DNA of 64,000 nt from Elusimicrobia bacterium GWA2_66_18 (GCA_001799675.1 MGTX01000009.1:44667-108666); one strand, 5' to 3'; shown: positions 1 to 14,163, counted from the stretch's first letter. The notes: generated by a model not told the origin, from the sequence alone. A program made the numbers and translations.

Positions 1-1
1 C

Positions 2-427
2 TCGCTGGCGCGCCGGGTCTTCAAAGGCAAAGACCTCGTCAAATGGGGCAAGGCCCTGCTGACCCCCACGCGCATCTACGTCGACGAGATCCAGGCCTTG
101 CAAAAAGCCTTCCGCGCCGAGGCGAAGATCATACTGGGCCTGTCCCATATCACGGGCGGGGGCTTAGTCGAGAACGTGCCCCGCATCCTGCCGCGCGGAC
201 GCAAGGCGGTCTTGCGCAAGGACGCATGGAAGCGCCCGCCCGTCTTCGGCGAGGTCCAGCGCCGCGGAAACGTCCCCGAGCATGAGATGTGGCGCACCTT
301 CAATATGGGCATCGGGATGATCATCGTCATCCGCCCCGACAGCCTGGAGCCGGCCAAGCGTGTTCTGCCCGAGGCGCGCCTTATCGGCGAGGTCGTCGCG
401 GGCAGGCACGAGGCGGAGATCGTCTGA
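2..427 (+). CDS. purM: Phosphoribosylformylglycinamidine cyclo-ligase (AIR synthetase), C-terminal part
   Basis: This is the 3' end of a gene that begins before the window; 141 codons are visible. AIR synthetase closes the imidazole ring of 5-aminoimidazole ribonucleotide from FGAM with ATP, in cytoplasmic purine synthesis. The visible part has the family stretches LLTPTRIYV, SHITGGGLVENVPRILP and FNMGIGMIIVI in the expected order near the C-terminus. The purN-purH fusion starts 7 bases after the stop, so the two genes are very likely co-transcribed. The assignment is firm; only the N-terminal half cannot be judged. Confidence 0.95.
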   Translation, partial: SLARRVFKGKDLVKWGKALLTPTRIYVDEIQALQKAFRAEAKIILGLSHITGGGLVENVPRILPRGRKAVLRKDAWKRPPVFGEVQRRGNVPEHEMWRTFNMGIGMIIVIRPDSLEPAKRVLPEARLIGEVVAGRHEAEIV

Positions 428-434
428 GGCGACC

Positions 435-2621
<2,187 letters not shown>

Positions 2622-2641
2622 GCGCAAGGACTGAGGAAGGG

Positions 2642-3754
2642 ATGAACGATAAAGCGTGGCTCGCGCTGGAAGACGGCACCGTGTTTGCGGGCCGCGCGTG
2701 CGGCGCGGCGGGCGAGGCGGCGGGCGAGTCCGTCTTCAACACGGCCATGACGGGCTACCAGGAGATACTGACCGACCCCTCGTATTGCGGCCAGCTCGTC
2801 GCGATGACCTACCCCCAGATCGGAAACTACGGCATCACCGCGCGCGACCACGAATCGGGCCGCCCGCGCCTGTCCGGCTTCATCGTCCGCGAACTGTGCA
2901 AGACGCCCTCCAACTACGAGTGCGTCGAGTCGGTCGGCGACTTTTTAAAGAAGCACGGCATCGTGGCCATCGAGGACATCGACACCCGCGCTCTCACCTT
3001 GAAGCTCCGCGACCAGGGCGCCCTGAGAGGGGTCATCTCGACGCTCGAAGGCGACCATCGACGACTCGCGGCCAAAGCTCGCGCGGCGAGCTCGATGGCG
3101 GGGCGCAACCTGGCGAAGGTCGTGACGTGCGAAAAGATCTACGCATGGGAAAACGACATCTCAAGCCAGCCGGACCTCCATGTGGCCGTGATGGATTTCG
3201 GCGTGAAGCGCGGCATCCTGCGCTGCTTGGCCGCGATGGGCGCGAAAGTGACGGTCGTGCCGGCCTCCACCAAGGCCGCGGACATCCTTCGCCTCAAGCC
3301 CGACGGAGTGCTCCTCTCCAACGGCCCGGGAGACCCCGAGCCCGTGGCCGAGGCCATCGAGACCATCAAGAATCTCCTGCCCGAGAGGCTGCCCCTTTTC
3401 GGCATCTGCCTGGGGCATCAACTCCTGGGCCTCGCCCTCGGCGGCAAGACCTATAAACTTAAATTCGGCCACCACGGCGCGAATCATCCCGTCAAAGACC
3501 TGGAAACGGGCAAGATCGAAATCACCTCGCAGAACCACGGCTTCTGCGTCGATCTCAACTCGCTGCCCAAGGAAGTCAAAACGACGCATGTCAATCTCAA
3601 CGACGGCACCTCCGAAGGGATGGCGCATTCGCAATTGCCCGTGTTCTCGGTCCAATACCATCCCGAGGCTTCGCCTGGACCTCACGACAGCCGTTATCTC
3701 TTCGAACGCTTTCGCGCGAAGATGCTCGAGGGAAAGGAGGCCATGTCTCGATGA
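2642..3754 (+). CDS. carA: Carbamoyl-phosphate synthase small (glutaminase) subunit
   Basis: A 370-residue subunit that hydrolyses glutamine and passes ammonia to CarB, for pyrimidine and arginine synthesis. The N-terminal CPSase small-chain domain includes GYQEILTDPSY and PQIGNYG. The C-terminal class I glutamine amidotransferase domain has the nucleophile Cys in FGICLGHQ and the His-Glu pair in VQYHPEASPGPHD. Length is close to the family norm. The ATG follows a GAGGAAGG ribosome site. Its stop overlaps the start of the next ORF (ATGA), so carA, that ORF and carB look translationally coupled. Confidence 0.97.
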   Translation: MNDKAWLALEDGTVFAGRACGAAGEAAGESVFNTAMTGYQEILTDPSYCGQLVAMTYPQIGNYGITARDHESGRPRLSGFIVRELCKTPSNYECVESVGDFLKKHGIVAIEDIDTRALTLKLRDQGALRGVISTLEGDHRRLAAKARAASSMAGRNLAKVVTCEKIYAWENDISSQPDLHVAVMDFGVKRGILRCLAAMGAKVTVVPASTKAADILRLKPDGVLLSNGPGDPEPVAEAIETIKNLLPERLPLFGICLGHQLLGLALGGKTYKLKFGHHGANHPVKDLETGKIEITSQNHGFCVDLNSLPKEVKTTHVNLNDGTSEGMAHSQLPVFSVQYHPEASPGPHDSRYLFERFRAKMLEGKEAMSR

Positions 3755-4309
3755 TCACCATCGTCCTCGTCCTGATCGCCGCCGCGCCCTTCGCTCTGTA
3801 CTTCTGGCACGAGCACAAGGTCTCCACCCCCTCCCTGCAATGGCCCGTCCTGGCCAAGCTCCTGAACATGACCTGCGAGGACGATCCGCCGCGCATGCAC
3901 GGCAACTGGAACGGCCGCCGCGTCGCCTTCGAAGCGGCGCCCGCCGGCGCCACGGTCACGGTGTGGCTCAACGCCGCCACGCGGCTGCGCGTGGAATGCG
4001 GCCCCATCGAGCGGGTGACCCGGCGCGCCGGCATCGTCCTACCGGACCCGGTCGAGCCTCTCGACAAAACTTTCCGCGACAAGCTGCGCGCCCGGTGCAG
4101 CGAAAAGGCCGCGGGCCCGACCGTCTTCGACGTCGCGCTCCAGCAGCGCCTGGCCGCCCTGCCCGCCGTGGACTTCATCGGCCAGGGCGCGAAAGTGACG
4201 TGGACCGTGCCCGCCGTCAAGGACATCGACTCCGTGGAGGCGCTGCTCGGGGCCCTCTGCGCCGTCGCCGACGGGCTCGAGAGCTTTCCCCAGGGAGGGA
4301 CCGCCCCCC

Positions 4310-4317
<8 letters not shown>
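3751..4317 (+). CDS. Membrane-anchored protein of unknown function between carA and carB
   Basis: A 188-residue protein I do not recognise. Residues 3-19 ([17 protein letters not shown]) form one hydrophobic N-terminal segment that could be a signal anchor; the rest is soluble, with three or four Cys. It starts inside the carA stop codon (ATGA), 10 bases after AAGGAGG, and ends 8 bases inside carB. This tight coupling argues for a real, co-translated gene. Nothing in it looks like a carbamoyl-phosphate enzyme, so the link to CarAB may be positional only. Confidence is high that it is coding, low on function. Confidence 0.8.
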
Positions 4318-7549
<3,232 letters not shown>

Positions 7550-7555
7550 TCCCGC

Positions 7556-8146
7556 TTATTTCCGCCTCTTGCGCGACGATCCGTCGGCGCCGCTCCCGCC
7601 CAGCATGAGCAGGGCCCAGGGCCACCCCATCGCGACCCCCAGCAACAGCCCCCCCAGGACGTCGAGCGGGTAGTGGACGCCGCAGTAGACTCGGCTGTAC
7701 GCCACGAGTCCCGCCGCCGCGGCGAAGGCGGGAGCGGCCGCGGGGTAGGCGATGGACAGGACCGCGGCCGCGGCGCCCGCGTTGGCGGCGTGGTTGGAAG
7801 GAAACCCGTTGGTCCCGCCCGAGGAGCGGCCGCGCCTCTCGACGGCCACGCCGGCGCGCTCGGGGCGCAGGCGCGCGGCCCAAGGCTTGACCACGCGGTA
7901 AGCGAGCGCGTCCGCGGCCGCGACCGCGAGAGCCCCCACGACCAGGACCCGGAGGGCGCGCTTGCGGCCCTTCCACAACCACAGTCCCAACGCGGCGGGA
8001 ACCACGCCGTAGATGAACCACGGGACCTTGTGGATGTCGGTGATGACCGGCATGAGCGCGTCGAGGGAGGATCGGGTCCAGTCTCGGTTGATCTTGAGGA
8101 GCAGCCAGCGGTCCGCCGAGCCGAGCCACGAGAGGAACATTTTCAT
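7556..8146 (-). CDS. PAP2-family membrane phosphatase
   Basis: A 196-residue integral membrane phosphatase of the PAP2 superfamily (undecaprenyl-pyrophosphate, phosphatidate or lipid A phosphatases); the substrate cannot be told. The three motifs are present: KPWAARLRP, FPSNHAAN (the His that assists phospho-transfer) and SRVYCGVHYPLDVLGG with the nucleophilic His. Five or six hydrophobic segments surround them. I take the start at 8146, where ATG overlaps the TGA of the Fur gene (ATGA), rather than 8164. It is therefore coupled to the metal regulator, which hints at shared control. It converges with carB six bases away. Confidence 0.85.
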   Translation of the reverse strand: MKMFLSWLGSADRWLLLKINRDWTRSSLDALMPVITDIHKVPWFIYGVVPAALGLWLWKGRKRALRVLVVGALAVAAADALAYRVVKPWAARLRPERAGVAVERRGRSSGGTNGFPSNHAANAGAAAAVLSIAYPAAAPAFAAAAGLVAYSRVYCGVHYPLDVLGGLLLGVAMGWPWALLMLGGSGADGSSRKRRK

Positions 8147-8517
8147 TTCGCGCAGGCCGGGCAACGCCCATGAAGGAGGAGTTCGTGGCTGGTCATGCGA
8201 AATCCCCTCGGCAGGAGATCCTTGAGTCCGCCCAGGCAGCCTCCCAATTCATAGACTTTGCCGCAGAACTCGCAGCGGAAGTGGTGGTGATGCCCCTTGC
8301 CCGCGGCCTCGTAGCGCGGCGGCTCGCCGGGCAGTTCGACGACCGCGACCGACCCCGCGGCCACGAGCGCCTTGATGCTGCGGTAGACCGTGGCGATGCC
8401 GAGCCGCGGGGCGTAGCGCTTGGAGTCCTCCAGCATCTCGAGCGCGCCGAGAGGACGCCCGGCCTCCTCGAGGACCCGTCGGATGGCCCGTCTCTGGACG
8501 GTGTTTCGACGCATCAT
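8143..8517 (-). CDS. Fur-family metal-dependent transcriptional regulator (Zur/Fur-like)
   Basis: A 124-residue regulator with the N-terminal winged helix (QRRAIRRVLEEAGRPLGALEM, then ATVYRSIKALVAAG) and a C-terminal dimerisation domain. The HHHHFRCEFCGK segment supplies His for regulatory metal, and the Cys pairs CEFC and CPAC form the usual structural zinc site. It faces a ZIP transporter gene across a 56-base spacer holding a perfect inverted repeat (8552-8569). With znuABC-like genes nearby, a zinc sensor (Zur) is more likely than an iron sensor, but that is inference. Two adjacent ATGs exist (8517, 8514); a TACCAT lies seven bases before the second. Confidence 0.88.
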   Translation of the reverse strand: MMRRNTVQRRAIRRVLEEAGRPLGALEMLEDSKRYAPRLGIATVYRSIKALVAAGSVAVVELPGEPPRYEAAGKGHHHHFRCEFCGKVYELGGCLGGLKDLLPRGFRMTSHELLLHGRCPACAK

Positions 8518-8551
8518 GGAGATGGTATCAAATCCTGGGAATGCCTTATTT

Positions 8552-8569
8552 TTGATATCGTATTATCAA
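8552..8569. promoter_or_regulatory. Candidate Fur/Zur operator
   Basis: A perfect inverted repeat, TTGATA-N6-TATCAA, lies in the spacer between the divergent Fur-family gene and the ZIP gene. It ends five bases before the ZIP start and covers the TATTAT that would be its -10 element. AT-rich palindromes of this size in such a position are typical of Fur/Zur sites; binding is not shown. Confidence 0.5.
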
Positions 8570-8573
8570 TATC

Positions 8574-9299
8574 ATGTTGACGATCTTCCTGGTCCTGACG
8601 TTCGCGGCCTCGATGACGGGCGGCCTCGCCCCGACCGCCGAGGGTCTTCTCGAGCGCCTGGGCCCGGCCCGCATTCTCTCCTTCCGGTCGGGCATTCTCA
8701 TCGCCGTGGCCCTGGCCGAGGCTCTGCCGCAGGCCTGGGACGCGTCGCCGGCCCCCGCCGGCCTGGCCGCCGCGGGAGCGCTGGCGCTGGGCTGGAGCCT
8801 GCATCGCGGTCATGCCTCGGAACACGCGGGTCACGAACTGACCCATCCGCACATCCATGACCGCACCGAGCTCCCCGCCGCGGTCCTAGCGCTCTTGGCG
8901 CATTCGCTCATCGATGGACTCAACCTGGGCGCCGTCGCGCTCGCGAGCGCGCCCGCCCTGCTCGCGGTGGGCACGGCCACCAGCCTGCATAAACTCGCCG
9001 ACGGCTTCACGCTGACGAGTCTCTTCCATCAGACCTCCCACGCGCGCGGACGCGTGCGAGCACTTCTCGTCGCCGCCTCGCTGATGACGCCGCTTGGCGC
9101 CGTCCTGGGGCACGAGGGGGCTCTCAGCCTCGGTCCGGTCCTGACCGGACTCCTGCTGGGATTTGCCGGCGGCTCGTTCTTATACGTCGGAGCGGCGCAG
9201 ATCATCCCTCATCTGCGCCGCCGGCGCGACGCAGAGTCGTTCATCGCCTTCGCCTGCGGCTTGGCGGCGATGCTGTTTCTGCGCCGCTTCTCGTCCTAG
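8574..9299 (+). CDS. ZIP-family divalent metal permease
   Basis: A 241-residue inner-membrane permease of the ZIP family, which carries Zn2+ or related ions into the cytoplasm. The two metal-binding helices are clear: HSLIDGLNLG (helix 4) and HKLADGFTL (helix 5). A His-rich loop (HRGHASEHAGHELTHPHIHD) precedes them, as in many zinc ZIPs. Eight hydrophobic stretches fit the family. No Shine-Dalgarno precedes the ATG; TATTAT ends seven bases upstream, so the mRNA may be leaderless and blocked directly by a regulator on 8552-8569. It ends overlapping the convergent permease gene by four bases. Confidence 0.88.
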   Translation: MLTIFLVLTFAASMTGGLAPTAEGLLERLGPARILSFRSGILIAVALAEALPQAWDASPAPAGLAAAGALALGWSLHRGHASEHAGHELTHPHIHDRTELPAAVLALLAHSLIDGLNLGAVALASAPALLAVGTATSLHKLADGFTLTSLFHQTSHARGRVRALLVAASLMTPLGAVLGHEGALSLGPVLTGLLLGFAGGSFLYVGAAQIIPHLRRRRDAESFIAFACGLAAMLFLRRFSS

Positions 9300-10171
9300 G
9301 AATGTGTCCGTTGAGGCAGGAACGCCCGGGCCAGGGAAGAAAGCCCGAACAGGACCGCCAAAGCCGCGATGATCAGCGGCCCCAGCGGCAGGTCGAAGCG
9401 GTAGGAGAGGTAGAAACCGGCGAAGGCGCTCAGGCCCCCCGCCGCCGAAGCCATGACGGATAAGCTCTGCATCCCCCGCGCCCAGGACAGAGCGATCATG
9501 GGAGGAACGACCAGCAGGCCGAAGATGACGAGGGGTCCCACGGTCATCACTCCCAGCGAGATCGTCACGCCGATCAACAGGTAAAGGAGCCCGTCCCAGA
9601 ACACGACGCTGCGTCCCAGAGTCACCGCCATGTCGCGGTCGTAGGAGACGAGCAGGAACTCGCGTTGGAACAGGAACATCGCCAGACAGACGGCGAGGAG
9701 GATGTCCAGCATCGCGTGGAAGTCCGACTCCGAGATCGTGATGATCTCACCCTTGAGGAGGCTCAGCATCTCGGTCTCCCCCTGGGCGTTCCAGGCAACG
9801 AAGAGGATGGACGCGGCCGCGGCCAGGGCGTAGAGCGTCCCCACGCGTCCCTCGGACAGCCCTCCCGAGCGCTGCTCCAAATAGGTCAGCAGCAGGATCG
9901 CGCTCACGGTGAATACCACCGCGCCCACGATGGCCAGGTGCTTCTCCGCGACTTCCCCTCCCGTAAACAGCGCGAAACCGAAACCCTGGAGCATGAAGGC
10001 GAAGGCGACCCCCGCGGCCGAGACCTGCGGCAGGGCCACGCCCCAGAACACCAAGCGGCGCAGGACGAAGTAGACGCCGACCAGCGGGCAGACGAAACCG
10101 ACCACGACGCCGCCGTACAAGGCGTGGTGGAGCAGGAAATCGGGACGGAGCATCGCCAGGAGTTGGCTCAT
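9296..10171 (-). CDS. Zinc/manganese-type ABC transporter permease (ABC-3 family)
   Basis: A 291-residue membrane permease of the ZnuB/TroC type. Repeated hydrophobic helices and conserved stretches such as ALYGGVVVGFVCPLVGVYFVLRR split here as GGVVVGFVCPLVG and YFVLRRLVFWGVALPQVSAAG support the family, as does the late VGPLVIFGLLVVPP. It starts at 10171, where ATG overlaps the stop of the ATPase gene (ATGA). It is the last gene of the barrel-SBP-ATPase-permease operon. Substrate is inferred from the binding protein and the nearby Fur/ZIP pair. Confidence 0.9.
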   Translation of the reverse strand: MSQLLAMLRPDFLLHHALYGGVVVGFVCPLVGVYFVLRRLVFWGVALPQVSAAGVAFAFMLQGFGFALFTGGEVAEKHLAIVGAVVFTVSAILLLTYLEQRSGGLSEGRVGTLYALAAAASILFVAWNAQGETEMLSLLKGEIITISESDFHAMLDILLAVCLAMFLFQREFLLVSYDRDMAVTLGRSVVFWDGLLYLLIGVTISLGVMTVGPLVIFGLLVVPPMIALSWARGMQSLSVMASAAGGLSAFAGFYLSYRFDLPLGPLIIAALAVLFGLSSLARAFLPQRTHS

Positions 10172-10884
10172 GGCTCGTCTGCGAAGACGTCCGTGATGCG
10201 GCGCGTGGCCAGCATCCTCTCGGCCGGCCCGAAGTCGGCCTTGCCGTCGGCCACCCATGCGATGTGCGTGAAGAGGTCGCGCTCGGCCTGTAGGCGGTGG
10301 CTGACCATCAAGACGGTCAGGCGCTTCTGTTCTTTGAAGCCCTTGAAGAGCCTGAGCAGGGCCTTCTGCGTGGACACGTCGATGCCGGCCAACGGCTCAT
10401 CGAGGACGAGCAGTTCCGGCTCGGTCGCCAAGGCTCGCGCGATGAGGACGCGCTGACGCTGGCCTCCCGACAGGTCGCTGTAGCGCCGCTCGGCCAGTTC
10501 CAGGGCTCCGCATTCCTTGAGTGAACGGCTCACCAGGTCCTTTTGCGTCGGCCCGCGCAAGCGGGCGAAGAACTCGAAGCGGCGATAAGTCCCCATCGCC
10601 GCGACCTCGCGCGCGCTCAAGGGGTAGATGACGTCGAGCTTCTCCTTCTGAGGGACGTAGCCGAAGCGCGGGGCGCCGGACCCGCCGTGGCGCTTGACCT
10701 GCCCCTTCAGCGGCCGGATGAGCCCGAGCATGGTCTTTAGGATGGTCGACTTTCCCGCGCCGTTGGGACCCAAAACGCCCAGGAAGTCCCCGCGGGCGAC
10801 CGTCAGATCGACGCCCGTAACCACCGCGCGCCGGCCGTAGCCGAGCGCGGCGCCCTTGAACTCGACGAGGGGTTCCAGGCTCAA
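10168..10884 (-). CDS. Zinc/manganese-type ABC transporter ATPase
   Basis: A 238-residue ATPase that powers the permease encoded just downstream. Walker A (GPNGAGKST), Q-loop (YVPQKE), signature (LSGGQRQR), Walker B (LLVLDEP) and H-loop (VSHR) are intact. The frame is open far upstream, inside the binding-protein gene, so the start must be chosen: TTG at 10884 overlaps the stop of the upstream gene (TTGA), which matches the coupling used across this window. A CTG six bases later is the alternative. No ATG is near the domain start. Confidence 0.9.
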   Translation of the reverse strand: MSLEPLVEFKGAALGYGRRAVVTGVDLTVARGDFLGVLGPNGAGKSTILKTMLGLIRPLKGQVKRHGGSGAPRFGYVPQKEKLDVIYPLSAREVAAMGTYRRFEFFARLRGPTQKDLVSRSLKECGALELAERRYSDLSGGQRQRVLIARALATEPELLVLDEPLAGIDVSTQKALLRLFKGFKEQKRLTVLMVSHRLQAERDLFTHIAWVADGKADFGPAERMLATRRITDVFADEP

Positions 10885-11813
10885 GGCGCCTTGCCCAGCG
10901 CGTCTAGAAGCGACTCCAGGTTGCGCTCGGACATCTTGATGAAGGTCTCCGTTGCCGGCAAAGCTTTGCCCATGGTCGCGATCACGGCCACTTTGGCGCC
11001 GGTCTTCTGCGCCAGCCACTCCGGAAGCTTCGGGGCGTACTGCTGCTCCCGGACGATGAGCATGACCTGGTCCCGCTTCATGAGCTGGACCAGCTTCTCA
11101 AGATGAGCCGGCGTCGGCGCCACGCCCGGCTTGGGCTCCAAAGTCCCCACGAATTCGATGCCGGTGAAGCGGGCGAGATAGGCGACGTCTTGATGATAAG
11201 AGACGGCCTTGACGCCCTTGAGCGGCGCGACCCGCTTGCGCCAAAGGGCGAGCTTCTCATCGAGCTCGACAAGATAGGACGTGAGGTTCTTCTTGTAGTC
11301 CGCGGCGTGTTCCGGGTCGACCCGGGACAGCCCCGCCGCGATGTTGCGCGCGATGAGCGCGCCGTCCTCCGGGTCAAGGTTGTAGTGCGGGTTTCCGGAG
11401 GGATGGATCTCCCCCTCGGACCGACTCAGCGAGCTCGGCTTCTCGAGCACGGAGAGGCCCTCCGAGCAGTCGATGCAGCCCGAACCGGCGCATTGCTTCA
11501 CGGCGTCCTCGCGCAGGTTGGGATTGGCGGCCACGTTGAGCAAGCCGGGCAGGAAGGTGTGTTCGACGGTCAAACCGAGGTAGACCACCGCGTCGGCCCG
11601 ATTGAGCTTCGGAACCAGGCTCGGGCGCATGACCACCTGATGGATATCCTCGCTTCCGTGGGCCAGGGTGTCGATCTTGACGCGGTCGCCGCCGACGCGG
11701 GAGGCGATGTCGGCCAGTTCCGGCAGGGTGGCCACGACGTTCAGCGGGCGGGCCGCCGCCGCGCGCGCGCAGGCGGCTGAAAGACAGAGCGCGAGAACAC
11801 TGTTCGATCTCAT
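10881..11813 (-). CDS. Periplasmic metal-binding protein of a ZnuABC-type importer
   Basis: A 310-residue solute-binding protein of the cluster A-I (ZnuA/TroA) family with an N-terminal signal peptide ending near ARAAAARP. Metal ligands seen are His in SEDIHQVVMRPS, His in GNPHYNLDP, His in SYHQD and an acidic residue after VREQQY. A segment around KQCAGSGCIDCS carries three Cys where related proteins have a GYIDAS-type sequence; this is unusual for a periplasmic zinc site. The ATG at 11813 shares one base with the stop of the upstream barrel gene (TGATG), so the genes are coupled. Confidence 0.9.
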   Translation of the reverse strand: MRSNSVLALCLSAACARAAAARPLNVVATLPELADIASRVGGDRVKIDTLAHGSEDIHQVVMRPSLVPKLNRADAVVYLGLTVEHTFLPGLLNVAANPNLREDAVKQCAGSGCIDCSEGLSVLEKPSSLSRSEGEIHPSGNPHYNLDPEDGALIARNIAAGLSRVDPEHAADYKKNLTSYLVELDEKLALWRKRVAPLKGVKAVSYHQDVAYLARFTGIEFVGTLEPKPGVAPTPAHLEKLVQLMKRDQVMLIVREQQYAPKLPEWLAQKTGAKVAVIATMGKALPATETFIKMSERNLESLLDALGKAP

Positions 11814-12994
11814 CAGCGGTCCCGGAAACCGTGCACGTGCTTGCCGATGATGCCCGTCCACTGCAGGGCCACGGTGTGGTTCTTGGGGATTGAGGGAACG
11901 TTGACGACGGACTCGGCAAAGGCCAGCCGCAGGCGCTGGAACTCGGTCACCTCGCAGGTCAGGAAACCCGTGAAGGTCTTGGTAAGCCGGTGGGAATCGT
12001 CCTGGTCCTCGGTCAGGTCGACCATGGCCCCGCCGCGCCAACGCCGGGAAAACTTCGCCTCGACAAACGAGTAGCCGGCATAGGAGCGGACTCGATCCGT
12101 GGGCAACTTCGTCGAGGCGTCGAAGCGGCGTTCGTCGTTCTGCAGGACTTCGGCGCCCCACGACAGGCCCCGGTAGAGGCCTCCCTGCGGGGGCTGGTAG
12201 CGGTAGATGAAGTCAAGGCCGTTGAGGGTCCGCCAAGTGTTCCTGCGCGTCGTGACCGCGCCGGCCGCGTCGGTCACGGCGCGTTTCGGCGACCAGGCTG
12301 AATCCACTCCGAGATCGATGCTCTGGCTGTCGGTGAGGTCCGCATAAGCGTTCAGACGCCCCAGGTAGGTGAACTCGTCGAGCGCCCGCGCGTCGAGATT
12401 GTCCTGGCGAGCGTTCGTAGCGCCCATTTTATTGTAAGCCCCGAAGGTGGCGTTAAGGTAGAAGCCGGCGGGCGCGAGCCAGGAAACCTCCAAGCCGTCG
12501 GCCTGGGTCTCGTTTCCTATATATGAGTCCAACGACAGCGGCCGCTTCACGACCGGGAGTTCATGGTCATGGAAATGCGCCAAGCGGCCGAAGGCGGCGA
12601 ACAGACGCCCGCCCCGCGCCGTGAGGTTATAGGGCAGGGAGGTCGTCTCCAGCGCGGCTTCCTCCACTTCCACGCCCGAGTTGGAGCCGTTGATGACGGC
12701 CCAGCCCTTGAGGTAGGGATCGCAGGGCGCCTCGATGCTGAGTTCGGCGGCGCGAAACTGGAAGGACGCCTTGTCGTTGGAATCATGAAAGACCGCGTCG
12801 AACGCCATGCCGATGGCGGGGTTGAACGAACTGAGGGCGGCCTTGACCGGCGCGCCCTCCAGCTTCGAGACGCGCTGCTGCAGGTCCTTGAGGAAACTCT
12901 GCGTGTCGGCGGTGGAAAAATCCTGAGCCCGGGCCGGCGGAGCCAGAGACGCGAGCACGAGGGCGGCGATTGCGAACGAGATCCGAGGGGGCAT
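11813..12994 (-). CDS. Putative outer-membrane beta-barrel protein, first gene of the metal-import operon
   Basis: A 393-residue secreted protein. The signal peptide is MPPRISFAIAALVLASLAPPARA-QDF in outline, followed by a short coiled-coil-like stretch (FLKDLQQRVSKLEG), typical of trimeric or periplasm-anchored porins. The remainder alternates polar and hydrophobic residues with many Tyr, Trp and Gly, as in a beta-barrel, and ends in HGFRDR rather than a terminal aromatic. The start is ATG at 12994 after GGAGG, 17 bases downstream of a good promoter. Leading an ABC metal-import operon, it probably lets the metal through the outer membrane; that role is inferred. Confidence 0.75.
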   Translation of the reverse strand: MPPRISFAIAALVLASLAPPARAQDFSTADTQSFLKDLQQRVSKLEGAPVKAALSSFNPAIGMAFDAVFHDSNDKASFQFRAAELSIEAPCDPYLKGWAVINGSNSGVEVEEAALETTSLPYNLTARGGRLFAAFGRLAHFHDHELPVVKRPLSLDSYIGNETQADGLEVSWLAPAGFYLNATFGAYNKMGATNARQDNLDARALDEFTYLGRLNAYADLTDSQSIDLGVDSAWSPKRAVTDAAGAVTTRRNTWRTLNGLDFIYRYQPPQGGLYRGLSWGAEVLQNDERRFDASTKLPTDRVRSYAGYSFVEAKFSRRWRGGAMVDLTEDQDDSHRLTKTFTGFLTCEVTEFQRLRLAFAESVVNVPSIPKNHTVALQWTGIIGKHVHGFRDR

Positions 12995-13010
12995 TGTTCC
13001 TCCGAAGAAC

Positions 13011-13039
13011 ATCATAAGATGTGGTATCCTCACATTCAA
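13011..13039 (-). promoter_or_regulatory. Sigma70-type promoter of the barrel/ABC metal-import operon
   Basis: On the minus strand TTGAAT (13039-13034) and TATGAT (13016-13011) are separated by exactly 17 bases and lie 17 bases before the ATG at 12994, with GGAGG in between. Inside the spacer, TGTG-N7-CACA is a weak dyad that could be an operator. The divergent gene at 13045 starts just beyond. Confidence 0.6.
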
Positions 13040-13044
13040 TAGCC

Positions 13045-14163
13045 ATGATTCTCGCCGCCCTGACGCTCGCCGCGGCGCTTCCCGCGTCCGCCGTCCACAT
13101 CTATCCGATCTCCCCGGTACGGGTCGGCCTTCGAGTCGAGACGGACCGCGTCGTCGCCGACATCGACGCCGAGTCCACCTTCTGGATCGAGGAGGTCCTC
13201 GAACTGCATCCCCTGCCGCCCTCGGACTGGCCCGCTCCGGTCCTGCGGAGGGCCGAGGAGTACGCCAACGCCCACCTGCGCCTGGGCGCGGACGGCTCCC
13301 GCTTGACGGGGCGCCTGACGAACGCATCCTTCGTGCAGAGGCCCTGGCAGGTCAACGAGCGGGGCCGCGTCCTGCTGCGGCTCGTCTATCCCGCGGTCCG
13401 GATCGGCGCGGAGCTTTCCGGAGAGTCGGACTTCTACGAGGATTACCGACGGGAGATGCTGGAGGCCCTGCGCGGGCGGCCGCTCCCCTTCGCCGAAGGC
13501 TACCGGACCCTCCTGCGCGCGGGCTCGCGCCGCTTCGATCTCAGACCGGGCGCCGTCTCCTTCGCTCTGTCCGAGGGCGACGCCCGCCCCGGATGCGTGA
13601 AGAGGAGCCTTATCGCCTTCGCGGCGGGGGCGGGGGCGCTCCTCGGGGCCGCCTCGTCTTGGCCCGCGCTGGCGGCGCTCGCGCTGCTCCTGGCGCCGGA
13701 CCTTCCCTCGCGCCGTCGTCTCGCCGGGGGAGCGCTCTGCCTGGCCGCGGGCCTCGCCTTCGCAGCGCTGCGCCCCGTCGCCCCCGACGCCGCGGTTTGG
13801 GCCGCGGGCCTGGCGGCCGCGCTCGCCGCCGCGGGCCGGTCCGAGGCCGCCGCCTCGCTCCTCGCGGCCGCGACGCTGCTCCTCGTGGGCTGGTTCCTGG
13901 GCGCGCAAGCCGCGCCGTGGCTGCCGGCGGCCTCCCCGGGCGCGGGCCTTCGCGCGGCCGCCGCGGTCGGGACGCTGGGCGCCTGCGCGGCCGCGCTCGC
14001 CGGGGTGTTCGCCGCGGCCCGGGCCGAACGCTCGCGCCTTGAGACCGTCTCGCAGTCGCACGCCGCCGAACTCTTCGCCCGCCGCAGGCGCCTGGCCGCC
14101 ACGGTCATCCTCCTCGCGTGCGGCTACGGACTCTCTCAGAACCTCCCTCGGCAAGGACCATGA
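13045..14163 (+). CDS. Secreted/multi-spanning membrane protein, partner of an ABC exporter (unknown)
   Basis: A 372-residue protein I do not recognise. It opens with a hydrophobic signal (MILAALTLAAALPASA), then about 170 residues of a soluble domain (HIYPISPVRVGLRVE, STFWIEEVLELHPLP), followed by a very Ala/Leu-rich region with five or six membrane helices and a short cytoplasmic end. I use ATG 13045; an in-frame GTG at 13021 would add eight polar residues before the signal. Its stop overlaps the ATPase start (ATGA), and the following genes run on without gaps, so it is probably a subunit or client of that exporter. Confidence 0.7.
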   Translation: MILAALTLAAALPASAVHIYPISPVRVGLRVETDRVVADIDAESTFWIEEVLELHPLPPSDWPAPVLRRAEEYANAHLRLGADGSRLTGRLTNASFVQRPWQVNERGRVLLRLVYPAVRIGAELSGESDFYEDYRREMLEALRGRPLPFAEGYRTLLRAGSRRFDLRPGAVSFALSEGDARPGCVKRSLIAFAAGAGALLGAASSWPALAALALLLAPDLPSRRRLAGGALCLAAGLAFAALRPVAPDAAVWAAGLAAALAAAGRSEAAASLLAAATLLLVGWFLGAQAAPWLPAASPGAGLRAAAAVGTLGACAAALAGVFAAARAERSRLETVSQSHAAELFARRRRLAATVILLACGYGLSQNLPRQGP

